Assembly: GCA_024516155.1 (NCBI GenBank)
Contig: JAJJXM010000006.1
Coordinates: 868,001-932,000 of the forward strand
Length of the DNA stretch: 64,000 nt
Direction: 5' to 3'
Source: Pyronema omphalodes
Lineage: Eukaryota > Ascomycota > Pezizomycetes > Pezizales > Pyronemataceae
The position numbers and the translations under genes are program-made. Position 1 is the first letter of the stretch. Each line of letters opens with the position of its first letter. The notes beneath the pieces were generated by a model. It did not search any database, was not told where the DNA came from, and was given only the letters and a program-made list of their open reading frames with translations. Shown piece by piece: positions 1 through 10,500 of the stretch.

Positions 1-1641
1 CCAGACAAATTGGAAGTTATCTCTTCCGTGCTTGTTTCGCGACGGAAATGTTCTGTGGATCATGGGGTACTTGAGGTAAGAGATGATGTTATGATTGAGC
101 AGGACTAGTAAACATGGGGTTAAATGATCTGAGATGTCGCTTGATGATAACAGAGTATTCACGCTAGCACTAATAAGGACCGTCGATAATCGGTCCGGAT
201 AATCATTCGGCCCGTTCAGTGAAGGGTGAAAAGCCCTAATGCTGGACCTTCGGGGAATGGAAAACTTTGAAATGGAAATTGGATGCATGATAAAGATGCG
301 CCATCTAAGTTTTATTGTTGGAACTTCTAGGCGAATTCCTCATGCACCCACTGGAATCAAACATATCTGCCGGGCATTATGTCATCTTATTACAACTACT
401 CATATACGGAATGATGAATCTCGTAGATATTCTAATTACTGTCTTTCAATTCAGAGTTGGGGGGCGGGGGGACACTGCAAAACACCTAGCACAGAAAATG
501 CGCAGTACAAGGTACTTGATTAGACATTAGCCGGTTGTCTAGAGGCACTATGCGCAGTCATGCGCAGAATTGGATGATCGTTAGGTCATAGGCACAGTTT
601 GTGCTTTTCCAATTTTGACTTCTGAAACGTCAGGCATCCGACACAAAATTCTCCTGCGTTCTTTACCACATTTATTGATTTGTGCTACAACGCTTGTGAC
701 AGCTTACATTTTCGAGTTGTATGCGACCATTATTTACGCCAAGAAATTAGGATCGATAACTTCTACTGGTTCTGATCGAAGTAATCCTCCGATGATGTGG
801 TTACTTTCAATCATGCCCCGCGCGATCTGTAGCCGGGGTAGGGTCCTATTAGCTGTTGTAAAACAAGCTGATAATACCCCGCACTACATCTAGTTTTAGT
901 GACTGGTTTATTCCTATGTACTTCAAAAAAATTGTCAACCAGACAAAAACGCATAATAAGCTACTCTGAATACCTTCTCTCCTTTCTTTATAATTCTGAA
1001 CGAATTGATCTCCTCATACGTGTACAGTATTCATCGGCTCACCCATAGACAACACATCAAAAAACTATAGTACTCGTAGACTTACACGAACTTCTACCTA
1101 TACCAATTAGAAAATCATTAGATACCAACGAATCCATTATCTTAAGGTAATCCTCAACTTCCAATTAACAGGAAGGCAAGATCTCATCCAGTAGAACGAG
1201 CTCAGGCCTTCGAAAAAGAAACTGGGTGAAGAAGCGAACTATCGAAAGAGCTGACTGAACAGAAAGAACGGCTGAATGAGAAGAAAGCCTCCAGAAGTTG
1301 AGCATAGAGCTCACAGCAGACACCAATTGAACATACTCAATAAGCAGTGGGTCCCTACTATGAATATTATAAGGACACGAGATAGAAAACCCGCAAGCGA
1401 GGGCCAAAGCCCCTCCTGACAGAGAGTGAATTAAAGCCGGAAACAGCACTCTTCAGTCATAAGCAGTCACACTATTTGCAGAGGATACCTAGACAACTGG
1501 CAGGGGTAAGAGGAGCATAAGAAATATTTTTACAGACGAAAGACTCACCATTGATGGGGACACACAGGAAGATGATTCACCTGAAAGGAGTGGAAATAGA
1601 GCAAACATATTTCGAGACCAACCAGTTCTGTAAAGAAGACG
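1..1641. other. gene-free flank left of the LINE
   Basis: No convincing gene is seen on either strand; the open frames are short and have no recognisable domain. Base composition is ordinary to AT-rich. Before the LINE inserted, this stretch was continuous with the sequence that now begins at 16614. Confidence 0.6.
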
Positions 1642-1653
1642 TAATGCTAGACA
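1642..1653. repeat. LINE target-site duplication, left copy
   Basis: TAATGCTAGACA occurs here and again at 16602-16613, exactly outside the two ends of the LINE. A 12-bp direct repeat of this kind is what target-primed reverse transcription leaves behind. Confidence 0.9.
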
Positions 1654-2010
1654 TTTTACATTTTTACATTTTAATCATACACCGTTCGAGGCCTCTAAGG
1701 CCTATGCGGGAAACTATGGCACTATCCTAATCCTGTCCTCGAGGCCGAAGCCTCCTAATGAGGCCCCCTAATCTCCTTATCCCCAAAAAAAACGTCCCCG
1801 CGCAAAGAAACACAAAACTTTAACTTCCCTCACCCCCTAAAGCCAATCTCATAAGGAAAAAACAGAGAAAGAAAAGAAACAAACGTCTTCCAAAAGAAAA
1901 GAAAAACAAATTGTCCATGCGTGTCCTCCTTTAAGTGAAAAAACAAAGGAAAAGGTACAGAAACACAAAAGAAACAAAAACACTCGCGTACTTTTCCCTC
2001 TCTTGCGCCG
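1654..2010 (-). other. LINE 3' UTR and tail
   Basis: This lies between the ORF2 stop and the target duplication. On the minus strand the last ~30 nt repeat a TAAAAATG-like unit, a short simple-repeat tail in place of pure poly(A). The stretch just before it, around 1690-1770, resembles the relic at 17.8 kb. Confidence 0.7.
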
Positions 2011-5000
2011 CTATTCATATCGTCTGCCAATCTGGGTTGCAGCCAGGTATTCCAAGATCGCTTTCGTGAGCCGATCGTCCCTAAAAATATTCACTACTTT
2101 CAAACGTCCCCGCGTCCTCCTCGGTCTCCCCGTAATTCTTTCCACCTCTTTCCGGAGCTTCCCAAACTCTGATTGCCATCTCCGGCACTCTCCGAAGAGG
2201 TGTCCTCTGGTTTGACGCTGGTTGGACTCACACCACCAACAAGCGTCGGATTCTTTCTTTTTAATTCGCTTAAGGTGGGTTCCCACCAGTGCGTGGCCAG
2301 ACGCGAGTTGGAGGAAGACCGCAGCCTTTCGCTTGGGCAGGTCCCGGAGGTCTGCTCGCAGACCAAGCTTGCGGCGTGGTCTGTAGGACTTGCTGGAGCG
2401 TAGGTCCTTAGTGATCCAACGCTTGGTGATATCAGCCAGAGTTTCAGTGGCTACTCTGTTGACGTGAGCGAGGGATGCTTCCGGGGGGGTAAAGCAAGTT
2501 GGGTCGGTGCACCGAGTGAGCGCCTGTGCCTCACAGCGATGCTGCGCACCCAGCTTAGCAGCTACATCTGCCGCTTCATTTTCCTCGATGTCGGAGTGTC
2601 CAGGAACCCAGCGGATTTGGACATCGACGTCCCAATTGACGAAGTCTCTCACCAATCCGCGGATGCGGCGGGACAGGGACTGTCCAGGGCCGGGGTCCTC
2701 CGTCATGATGCGGGCTAGGGCAGCCTGGGCATCTGAGAAGATGACGATCTTTTTCATCGGGGGGGGGATGACAAGGTCGTCGTAGCAATCGAACAAGGCC
2801 TGGTGGATGGCGAAGAGCTCGGCATCGAAGACCTCGACATGTGGGCCAAGGTGAAAGGACCGGGAGACAAGGGAGCCATCGACATAATGGACGTACCCTG
2901 CGCCACTCCTGTCGTTAATTCTGGAGCCATCGGTCCAGAAGCAGAGCGCTTGGAGCGAGCGCCAGCTGCGTGCTGAAGCTGCCGCTTCCTCGCGAGGTTC
3001 TACTACAACGTCCATGTAGCGGAAATTGAAACGAGCGGGGGGTTCGACGGTTTCGATGGCGGTGAAACCTGTACGAGCAGCTGCTCGTCGTGTCAGACTG
3101 CGAATGGCGTCGGCGGTCGGGGACGGTTGGGTGGAGGCCGCCGGGGGAGGACGAGTGAGAATTCGTGCTCGGAACCGAGCTTCTCTACTACGCACAATTG
3201 CTTCTGCGGGACGGGTGGCTCCTTCAGCCATCAGAAAGCCGAGGGGGGTTGTGCGGAGGCACCCTGTGACGGCTCGGGCTTGTTGGCTGAGGATCAGTTG
3301 AAGACGGGTGATTTTGCCAGCGTCACGAGGAGGTTTTTTGCGGGCGGCGTTAACATCAATACCGTACGTAGCCACGGATTGGACTACCGCTTTTTGGAGG
3401 TTGGCGGTGCTTGCGGGAGGGAGCCCCTGTCTCTTGCACAGGCGAGCAAGCCGTGCTTGCTGTTGTCGTGCCTTAGCAATCCACCGTTGGTGGTGGTGGT
3501 TGAAAGTGAGCGACTGTTCCAACCAGTAGCCCAACCACCGAACGGGACGGGAAGAGAAGGAAACGAGGTGATCGTCGACGGGGATTGTGACGGTGGATGT
3601 GTCCGGGGGGGATCGGCGGTTAGAGAAGAGGATAGCTTCCGTCTTATCGGGCTCGAAGCGTACTGCGTTGCCACGGGCCCAGTATATGCAGATTTCGGCG
3701 CAGCGACTCAGTTTCGCAGCTACTTCTTCGGGGGTTTTTCCTCGCGCGATCCACGTCACGTCGTCGACGAAGGACAAACCAACTGTATCCGACATCTCTC
3801 GTTCGACTATATATGCGAGTTCAGCAATATAAATTAGAAAGAGCACGGGGGAGACGGGAGATCCTTGGGGGAGCCCGGTGTTGGTGCAGATTGGGGCGCC
3901 GGCGTCTCCAGCAATCGTGATTTCGACCGAACGAGAGTTCATGAAGCTTTCAACCCACCCAATCAAATCCTCTTCGATCCCAGCGGATCGCATCTTGCTT
4001 GCTAGGCACTCCGCATTGACCGTCGGGAAGGCTCCCTTGACGTCCATCAGGAGGGCTCCAGCCAGCAACTTCTTTTCCCACGCTTCCTCGACCGCAGTCA
4101 CGAGTACTGCTGCTGCATCCGCAGCGGAGCGTCCTTTCCGTCCTCCAAACTGACCAACGTGGAGGTACCCGCTGGTTTCCACTGCTTCGGTAATCAGCAT
4201 TGTGGCGACCTTCTCGACAAGCTTACCAAGGCAGCTGAGAAGCGAGATGACCCGGAAATTCTTGGCCTTGTCATAACTGGGCTTCCCCGGTTTGGGAATG
4301 CAGATTCCTTTGGCGAGTTTCCAGTCTGCCGGGTGGTAGCTCAGTCGGATGCACTGCGTGACCAGGGCGGTGATGCGTGTAGGGTCCCACTTCATTAAAG
4401 CTTTAATGATGGGAACTCCTAGGGAGTCCTTGCCGGGTGCTTTGGAGTTGCTTTGGCGAGAGATAGCTTCCGAGACCAGATCTTCGGTAACCATCTTGTA
4501 GCCTTGCCCGGGGTTGGGGGAGCAGAATCTCCAGCGGGAGCGGTACGCATTCGGGGGAGGGAACGAGACAGCAGCCAGCATTTCTCGTTTAGCCTGCTCG
4601 TCGTCCGCGGTGTTGCCGTTTTCGTCAGTGAGGCTGCCCACCACCGTGGTAGTGCGGGGGGTGGTAGAACGTAGGACCTGCCAAACTGCGTCACCATTAG
4701 CGGTCTCGAGAAAAGTGCCCCAGCACGAACGCTTGCGGGAACGTTGAATCTTGTTGTAGGAGTTCCTCGCTTCTACTTCCTGCTCCGTCGTGGCGCGGCC
4801 CTGTTTGGCAGCGCGGCGAATGCGGCCATACCTGCTGCGGGCTGCTTTGATGTCCGCCCCCCACCACCGTTTGGAGCGAGCGGTGATGCGCACCCTCCTG
4901 GCATGTTCATCAAGCAGCTCCGTGAGCTGTTCCCTGATCCAAATCGCTTCAGCTTCCACCTCTTCCGTTGAGCAACGACTGGACAGCGGTGGCCTGCGTT

Positions 5001-5778
5001 CGCTTCGACGGTGCCAGTCTGACGCCGCTTTCTGCACCGTGTCCTCGTTCTCAAGCAATTCCCCCACCGCCCAACCACGAGTTGGCGCGTCATAGTCCTC
5101 CGGTTCCACCACCGACATGACCTCCCACCAGATGGCTTCATGGTCTGACGTGGTAGCATGCTTGGGGTCGTCGAGGCGGCGGGCCAATACATGGGGGGCT
5201 ACCTCCATCGTGGCGAAGACCAGATCAATCACGCTTATCCGTCGCTGCCCGCTCTGGGAGTGGGTTTCGAGCCCATCCCCGACGTACCGCAAATCATGTT
5301 CGTCCATGAGCTCCTCTAGAAAGGCGTGGTGGATCGGTTGGTCACAGTAGGGGTTCCATCTCCTACTGTGGGCGTTGAAGTCACCGGCGAGGATCGTGCC
5401 TGGAGTGATAATTCGTGACCACGTTACCAACCTTGCAGGTCTTGTGTTATCAGCCGTTCGGACAGCATCGTAGACATTCACGATGCGTATCTGGCGGTGA
5501 CCTCGGCAAAGAACGTCGAGAACCTGGACATCCCCTTCTCCTTCCCTTCCCAAGTCTTCCCGAACGCGGACCGTCCATACCGAATCCTTCCGGACACCCG
5601 TGAGCACTCGACCTCCCCATATGAAGTCGAAGGCGGGGTGTCTCCATCCCTGGAACGTGGGGGGTTCTTGGATGAGCACCAAGTCCGCCTCCAGTTCCAC
5701 ACCACTCTCCATTGCCGCCGTAAGAACCTCACCGCTCTTACGGCAATTAAGCTGAAACACTTTGAGGTGTTTCAGCAT
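2011..5778 (-). CDS. LINE ORF2: endonuclease-reverse transcriptase-RNase H
   Basis: A 1255-residue polyprotein that would nick the target DNA and copy the LINE RNA into it. An AP-type endonuclease fills about residues 1-220: NCRKS at 11, IQEPP at 36-40, GDFN at 132-135 and SDHE at 211-214. Reverse transcriptase covers about 480-750, with LPQGSPVSP near 636 and the catalytic box FVDD at 670-673 in place of the commoner YADD. RNase H lies near 950-1080, and its WTDGS, DAEL, SDAQ and NEAADVAA blocks keep all the acidic residues. A C-terminal Cys/His knuckle of CX2CX9HX4C form follows. The ATG at 5778 is chosen because it overlaps the ORF1 stop. There is no internal stop or frameshift, so the protein looks functional. 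Confidence 0.95.
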   Translation of the reverse strand: MLKHLKVFQLNCRKSGEVLTAAMESGVELEADLVLIQEPPTFQGWRHPAFDFIWGGRVLTGVRKDSVWTVRVREDLGREGEGDVQVLDVLCRGHRQIRIVNVYDAVRTADNTRPARLVTWSRIITPGTILAGDFNAHSRRWNPYCDQPIHHAFLEELMDEHDLRYVGDGLETHSQSGQRRISVIDLVFATMEVAPHVLARRLDDPKHATTSDHEAIWWEVMSVVEPEDYDAPTRGWAVGELLENEDTVQKAASDWHRRSERRPPLSSRCSTEEVEAEAIWIREQLTELLDEHARRVRITARSKRWWGADIKAARSRYGRIRRAAKQGRATTEQEVEARNSYNKIQRSRKRSCWGTFLETANGDAVWQVLRSTTPRTTTVVGSLTDENGNTADDEQAKREMLAAVSFPPPNAYRSRWRFCSPNPGQGYKMVTEDLVSEAISRQSNSKAPGKDSLGVPIIKALMKWDPTRITALVTQCIRLSYHPADWKLAKGICIPKPGKPSYDKAKNFRVISLLSCLGKLVEKVATMLITEAVETSGYLHVGQFGGRKGRSAADAAAVLVTAVEEAWEKKLLAGALLMDVKGAFPTVNAECLASKMRSAGIEEDLIGWVESFMNSRSVEITIAGDAGAPICTNTGLPQGSPVSPVLFLIYIAELAYIVEREMSDTVGLSFVDDVTWIARGKTPEEVAAKLSRCAEICIYWARGNAVRFEPDKTEAILFSNRRSPPDTSTVTIPVDDHLVSFSSRPVRWLGYWLEQSLTFNHHHQRWIAKARQQQARLARLCKRQGLPPASTANLQKAVVQSVATYGIDVNAARKKPPRDAGKITRLQLILSQQARAVTGCLRTTPLGFLMAEGATRPAEAIVRSREARFRARILTRPPPAASTQPSPTADAIRSLTRRAAARTGFTAIETVEPPARFNFRYMDVVVEPREEAAASARSWRSLQALCFWTDGSRINDRSGAGYVHYVDGSLVSRSFHLGPHVEVFDAELFAIHQALFDCYDDLVIPPPMKKIVIFSDAQAALARIMTEDPGPGQSLSRRIRGLVRDFVNWDVDVQIRWVPGHSDIEENEAADVAAKLGAQHRCEAQALTRCTDPTCFTPPEASLAHVNRVATETLADITKRWITKDLRSSKSYRPRRKLGLRADLRDLPKRKAAVFLQLASGHALVGTHLKRIKKKESDACWWCESNQRQTRGHLFGECRRWQSEFGKLRKEVERITGRPRRTRGRLKVVNIFRDDRLTKAILEYLAATQIGRRYE

Positions 5779-5780
5779 TA
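5776..5780 (-). promoter_or_regulatory. TAATG stop-start overlap between LINE ORF1 and ORF2
   Basis: On the minus strand the ORF1 stop TAA (5780-5778) shares its last A with the ORF2 ATG (5778-5776). This arrangement is known from the silkworm LINE SART1, where ORF2 is translated by termination-reinitiation. That it does the same job here is inference. Confidence 0.75.
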
Positions 5781-5995
5781 ATTGTTGTCTGGCACAACGG
5801 CATCAACCATTTCGTCCGGGTCGGACAGTATGGCATCGGGGCGGGGGGAGGGTTGAATTGTCGACTCCGTGGACTCTTGGGAGGCTTCGGGGTTCGAGGC
5901 ATCGGCGTTGGTGGTATTCGCAGTGGTGGAGGTGGAAGCCTGCGATCCGGAGGAGGAATGACGGAGTTGCCTGGCGAGGGCAACCGCTTCTATGC
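5778..5995 (-). pseudogene. 3' part of LINE ORF1, cut off by the Gypsy insertion
   Basis: Reading on from the 5' part at 14904 with the Gypsy element and one GAGAA copy left out, the frame stays open for 71 more codons and ends at the TAA at 5780-5778. The segment codes for a Ser/Thr/Pro/Ala-rich tail. Uninterrupted, ORF1 would be 601 residues. In the present copy this part has no start of its own and is presumably not translated. Confidence 0.85.
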
Positions 5996-6000
5996 GAGAA
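5996..6000. repeat. Gypsy target-site duplication, left copy
   Basis: GAGAA directly precedes the LTR terminus here and directly follows the other LTR at 14904-14908. Five bp is the usual duplication length for Gypsy-type integrases. Confidence 0.9.
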
Positions 6001-7359
6001 TGTGAACCTGGGTATTGAGGCTTTCAATACAGAGGTTTGTCCGATCAGTTAACGCTTCGTTTGCAAGATAGATAACTAATAGATTTTCCCAAGAGCTAGG
6101 AAGTTCAACTAATCGATCACAGGCCGAATAAACTTAAGGGTCTCGTCCTGAGGTATTTGGTGTAGAATAGTAATGTCGTAACAAGAGATCAAGTTGCTGA
6201 TGCTGGAGGAGACGGTGGGAAGACTTAGGGTCTTTTATAGACTTTCGTCTACAAGTTCGCCCAGACTTTCCAAGGGAACCAACTTCCAAACTAAGCTTAG
6301 GAGATAAGACGTGAGTCAATCCTTTGACAAATCTGCCGATGGCTCGCATCATGCTGCATGCGCAATTATATTAATTGCTCACTTGCATGATGTGCCTCGT
6401 CTCAGATTAATCCTTGACATTCCTCGCCGTGCTACCACACCTTCCAATCAGGTATTGGGGTTAAGCGCCTAGTAGAGGGTTACTCCACTTGAGCGCATAA
6501 TGCAATGACTCCTCCGATAATAACATGTGAGTCATATATCGCATGAGTCGTCTTGATCATAGATCTCCCTAGAGAATCTCGATTGCGAGTGAAGGAATCT
6601 GACATCATAAGGCAGACTATGCCTTACCGGAGCGCACTGCCCCGTCACATTCCTGTGTGATGTCATAACAGCCCCACCTGCGCGCACTTGCGCGCAGCCA
6701 CACCCTGGTGTGTACGCAAACGCCGTCTTATCTTGCAGTTGGTAGTCATTGGCCTAAGGTCGCGTCATATCAGTTCCATCCAACAGTTTCCCTGAGTGGT
6801 GTTCCTTGCTGTAGGACGTCGTCTCATGCTAACGCAATCTTGACCCTTGTCCTGAGCTCCACTCCTGTTGGCTGACTAGACTCTGCCTTGTTCCTTGGCC
6901 GACTATCCGCCCAACGCGGACCTCGGATGATCCTATTCGTCTGCCTTGCATTGTCCTGAGAATTCCCTTCTCTTGCAAGCCCTCTGGTACCCGTGCTTGG
7001 TGGAACACAACCTCAAGTATAAGGAGGTGTCCTTTCGCCGTCGTCTTCTGTCTCCATCAGCGTCGTCTGTAGTTTTCTCATGGGTAAGTCGACACCCATG
7101 AGGTGAGTTGTTCCTCGTTCCCATCCATCTGTGATCCTCCCAAACTGACAGTGAATAACAGGTAGCGACGCCTCGGGCCGGGATCCTCGTGAGGTCCTTT
7201 CGGAAAGTCACGAATCACGTGACGTGGCTAGCTGGAGCTCCTCAGGGGGTTCCGGCCCGGGATACTAACCTTATTATTCATTCTCCTGTCGAGTTTGCCA
7301 TGTTCTCTAAATGTTATACATGTTACCTATTCTATACTCACACAATATAGGGTGTGACA
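6001..7359 (-). repeat. 3' LTR of the Gypsy element
   Basis: 1359 bp. On the minus strand it begins TGTCACACCC and ends GGTTCACA, so it has the canonical TG...CA ends. It matches the copy at 13545-14903 in length and, by eye, in sequence throughout. Confidence 0.95.
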
Positions 7360-7371
7360 CCACCTCCCCCC
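7360..7371 (-). other. polypurine tract
   Basis: On the minus strand GGGGGGAGGTGG directly abuts the 3' LTR, where the plus-strand DNA primer of an LTR retrotransposon lies. It is purine apart from one T. Confidence 0.75.
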
Positions 7372-7530
7372 TGTTCAAGCTTCGTCCCGAAGCAAGTAGC
7401 TTATCATTCTGTGATCGCACCTCGCCGTAGCCAAGTGACTTAGTGATCATATATAGATGTAGTCCTCCAGCCCCTACATCCTACTACCAACTCGACCTAA
7501 TGAAAACCTCGTGGGGAAAAACATTAAGCC

Positions 7531-10500
7531 TTAATCCTTGAGTCGGTAGTCCCTCGGAGAATCAGGGTACTTGAGATGAAAATCTCGTAACTTCTCCTGA
7601 CCTCCTACTGAAAAGTTGTCGAAAGGTTCTGCCGTCCAGTCCTTTTTATTAGGCCAACCTAGCCATTTAACAAGGTATAAGATTCGATTGCCAGATTTGT
7701 AGCTGCTCATTATTTCATCGATATCATATTCCTCGCTTCCCTCAACGTCGTCTGCTTCCCGTAAAATTTTGTTTGTATCAGGTGGAGCCCGAGTTCCTGC
7801 TCTAAAGGGCTCAAGTAAAGAGGTATGAAAGACGTTGTGTATCTTCCATCTTCGTGGGAGCGTAAGTCGTACCGCTGTTGGGGAGATGACCTTTTCGACT
7901 TGGAAGGGACCATGTAGTTTATGGTCTAACTTCCTTGATGGGCGTCTTGTTCGTATGTTGCGTCCATCTAACATAACCAAGTCTCCTACTTGGTATTCTG
8001 GTGCCTCCTGTCGTTTCTGGTCTGCATAATGTTTCATTCTTTCTTGTGTTTTTTGAAGGGCTAACTTGGCTCCTTCATGAATCGTATGCATCCAGTGGGC
8101 GTAGGCTTTGCTGGCTGGGTTGCGCACAGCAGTTGCCGAAGGGTTGCTCGTATTTGGGTAGAACCCATAGTTAGCGTAAAAGGGTGACAGTCTAGTTGCG
8201 CTTGTGACTGAGTTATTGTATGCGAACTCAGCCATAGGTAAGAGATCAGCCCAGTCGTCCATTTCGTGGTTAACAAAAGAGCGGAGGTAAGCTTCAATTG
8301 TTTGGTTGAGCCGTTCCGTTTGTCCATCTGTTTGTGGGTGGAAGGCTGTTGACATTCTTGGTTTTATTCCTAACGTTCCAAGAAATGCTCTCCAGGTGGT
8401 GCTTGTGAACCTGGAGTCTCTGTCCGACACTATGTCCTTGGGTAAGCCGTGCAACTTCCAAATTTCCTTTGCGAAAATCCTGACAAGGTCTGCAGTTGTC
8501 TTGCCATCTTTCTGTAAAGGAATGAAGTGTGCCATTTTCGTAAATCGATCAACTATAACCCATAGCTGATCACACCCATTTGATTCCGGAAGGTCGGTAA
8601 TAAAATCCATAGCAATAGATTGCCATGGGGCATATGTTAATTCCAAAGGTTGCAACATCCCATACTTAAGGTGCCTAGCCGTCTTGTCCTTCTGACATTC
8701 CAAACAGCTTTGAATATATTCAATTATTTGTTCATCCATCTTCGGCCACCAAAAGTTTCTTCTTATTAATTCAATGGTCTTATCCTGACCAAAGTGTCCT
8801 GCAATTTTCGAGTTGTGCTCCGACTCCAGGACCATGTTGACTAAATCCTTTGGCACCCATAACTTCTCTTTCCGATAGATTATGCCATCTTCTATCGTTA
8901 GTGGATCCTTTATTTTGTTTGCTGCTTTTTTATAATTTTCGTCCAGTTCTCCAGCTTCTTTAACCATCTTCAAAAATTCGCCAGACCATTTAACAGAAGG
9001 AATAGAATTGAGCCGTGCTGAAGAAACCATGAATGAAGTTCCTTCTCCTCCACTGCTGATTGCTGAAATCGATGCAAAATGTTCTTTGTGAAGGATAGTC
9101 GTAATCGGCTGATCCTCACCTCCCCCCTTTTCAGGGCGGAACTCCGGACGCCTTGACAATGCATCTGGCTTCCCATTCTTACTTCCAGGTCTGTAAAAAA
9201 TTTTAAAGTCAATACCAGCAAGTTCTTGAGCCCACCTTGCTTGGCGACGATTGAGTACTTTTGTTGTGGTGAAGTACTCCAAATTTTGATGGTCGCTGAA
9301 TACCTGAACTGTGTGCATTGCTCCCTCCAAGTATCTTCTCCATATTTTAAACGAATCCACAATAGCTAAAAGCTCTTTATCATGGATTTCGTAGTTGATT
9401 TCTGCCGGAGTAAATTTCCTGGAGTGAAAAGCAATAGGGTGCAGCTTTCCGTCCTCTCCTTTCTGAGAAAGGACTGCGCCTAAGGCAAAGTCAGAAGCAT
9501 CAGTTTCAACAATGCAAACCTTTTTAGGATCAAAATGACCCAATATTGGTGCCTTCGTAAACCTCTGCTTCAACTCATCAAATGCCAATTCCATGGCAAC
9601 AGTCCATTCCCACTTCTTTGGATCGCCCTTGGTAGATTCAGTAAGAGGACGACAAATTCTTGAAAAGTCCTTTATGAATCGGCGATAGAAGTTTGCAAAT
9701 CCAAGAAAGTCTTGTGTCTCTTTCAAGGATCTAGGAGGTTCCCAAACCAGGACGGTTTCCACTTTATCCTTTGCCATCTCAATTCCCTTTTCGCTTATAA
9801 TATACCCCAAAAATTCCACTTTGTTTGTCCCCCAAACACATTTTTCCGGAGATATTACCAGCCCATTTTCTTCCAGTCTTTTTAAGACTTCCTTAACCAA
9901 TTCATCATGTTCCTCCTCCGTCTCCGCGTAAATCAGAACATCATCAATATAAGCAATCACTCCCTGATCCAACATGTCCCTAAAGATATGATTCATCATA
10001 TCCTGGAATGTGGCCGGTGCATTGCTTAATCCAAAGGGCATAACCAAAAACTCATAAAGCCCATACCTGCATCTGAAGGCTGTTTTCCATTCATCGCCTT
10101 CTTTGATCCTAATCAAATGATAACCGTTCTTCAAATCCATTTTCGTGAAGAACCTAGCTCCTCTTACTCTGTCTTGTAATTCAGACATAAGAGGGAGGGG
10201 GTAGCGATTTGCTATTGTTATTTTATTGATCCCCCTATAGTCAACACAAAGTCGTAGACCTCGCCCATGGGGTTTTGGCACAAAGAGAATGGGTGCTGCG
10301 GCAGGAGATTTTGATGGTCTAATCTTGCCTGTCTTTAGCATTTCTTTTAGCCATTCTCTGAGTGTCTCCAGTTCGACTTCATTAAGCGCATAGACTGGTC
10401 CCCAAGGAGGAGTCTCTCCTTCCTTTAAGTCTATGGCATGGTCGTAAGACTTGTGTTCTGGAAGCTTGTCTGCTGCTTCCTTGGTCATGATATTGATCCA

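Noticed and set aside
3127..3837. 236-codon plus-strand frame
   Set aside because: It is the antisense shadow of the LINE ORF2, with no own domain.
6134..6352. 72-codon frame found identically in both LTRs
   Set aside because: Part of the LTR repeat; no domain, and duplicated only because the LTRs are.
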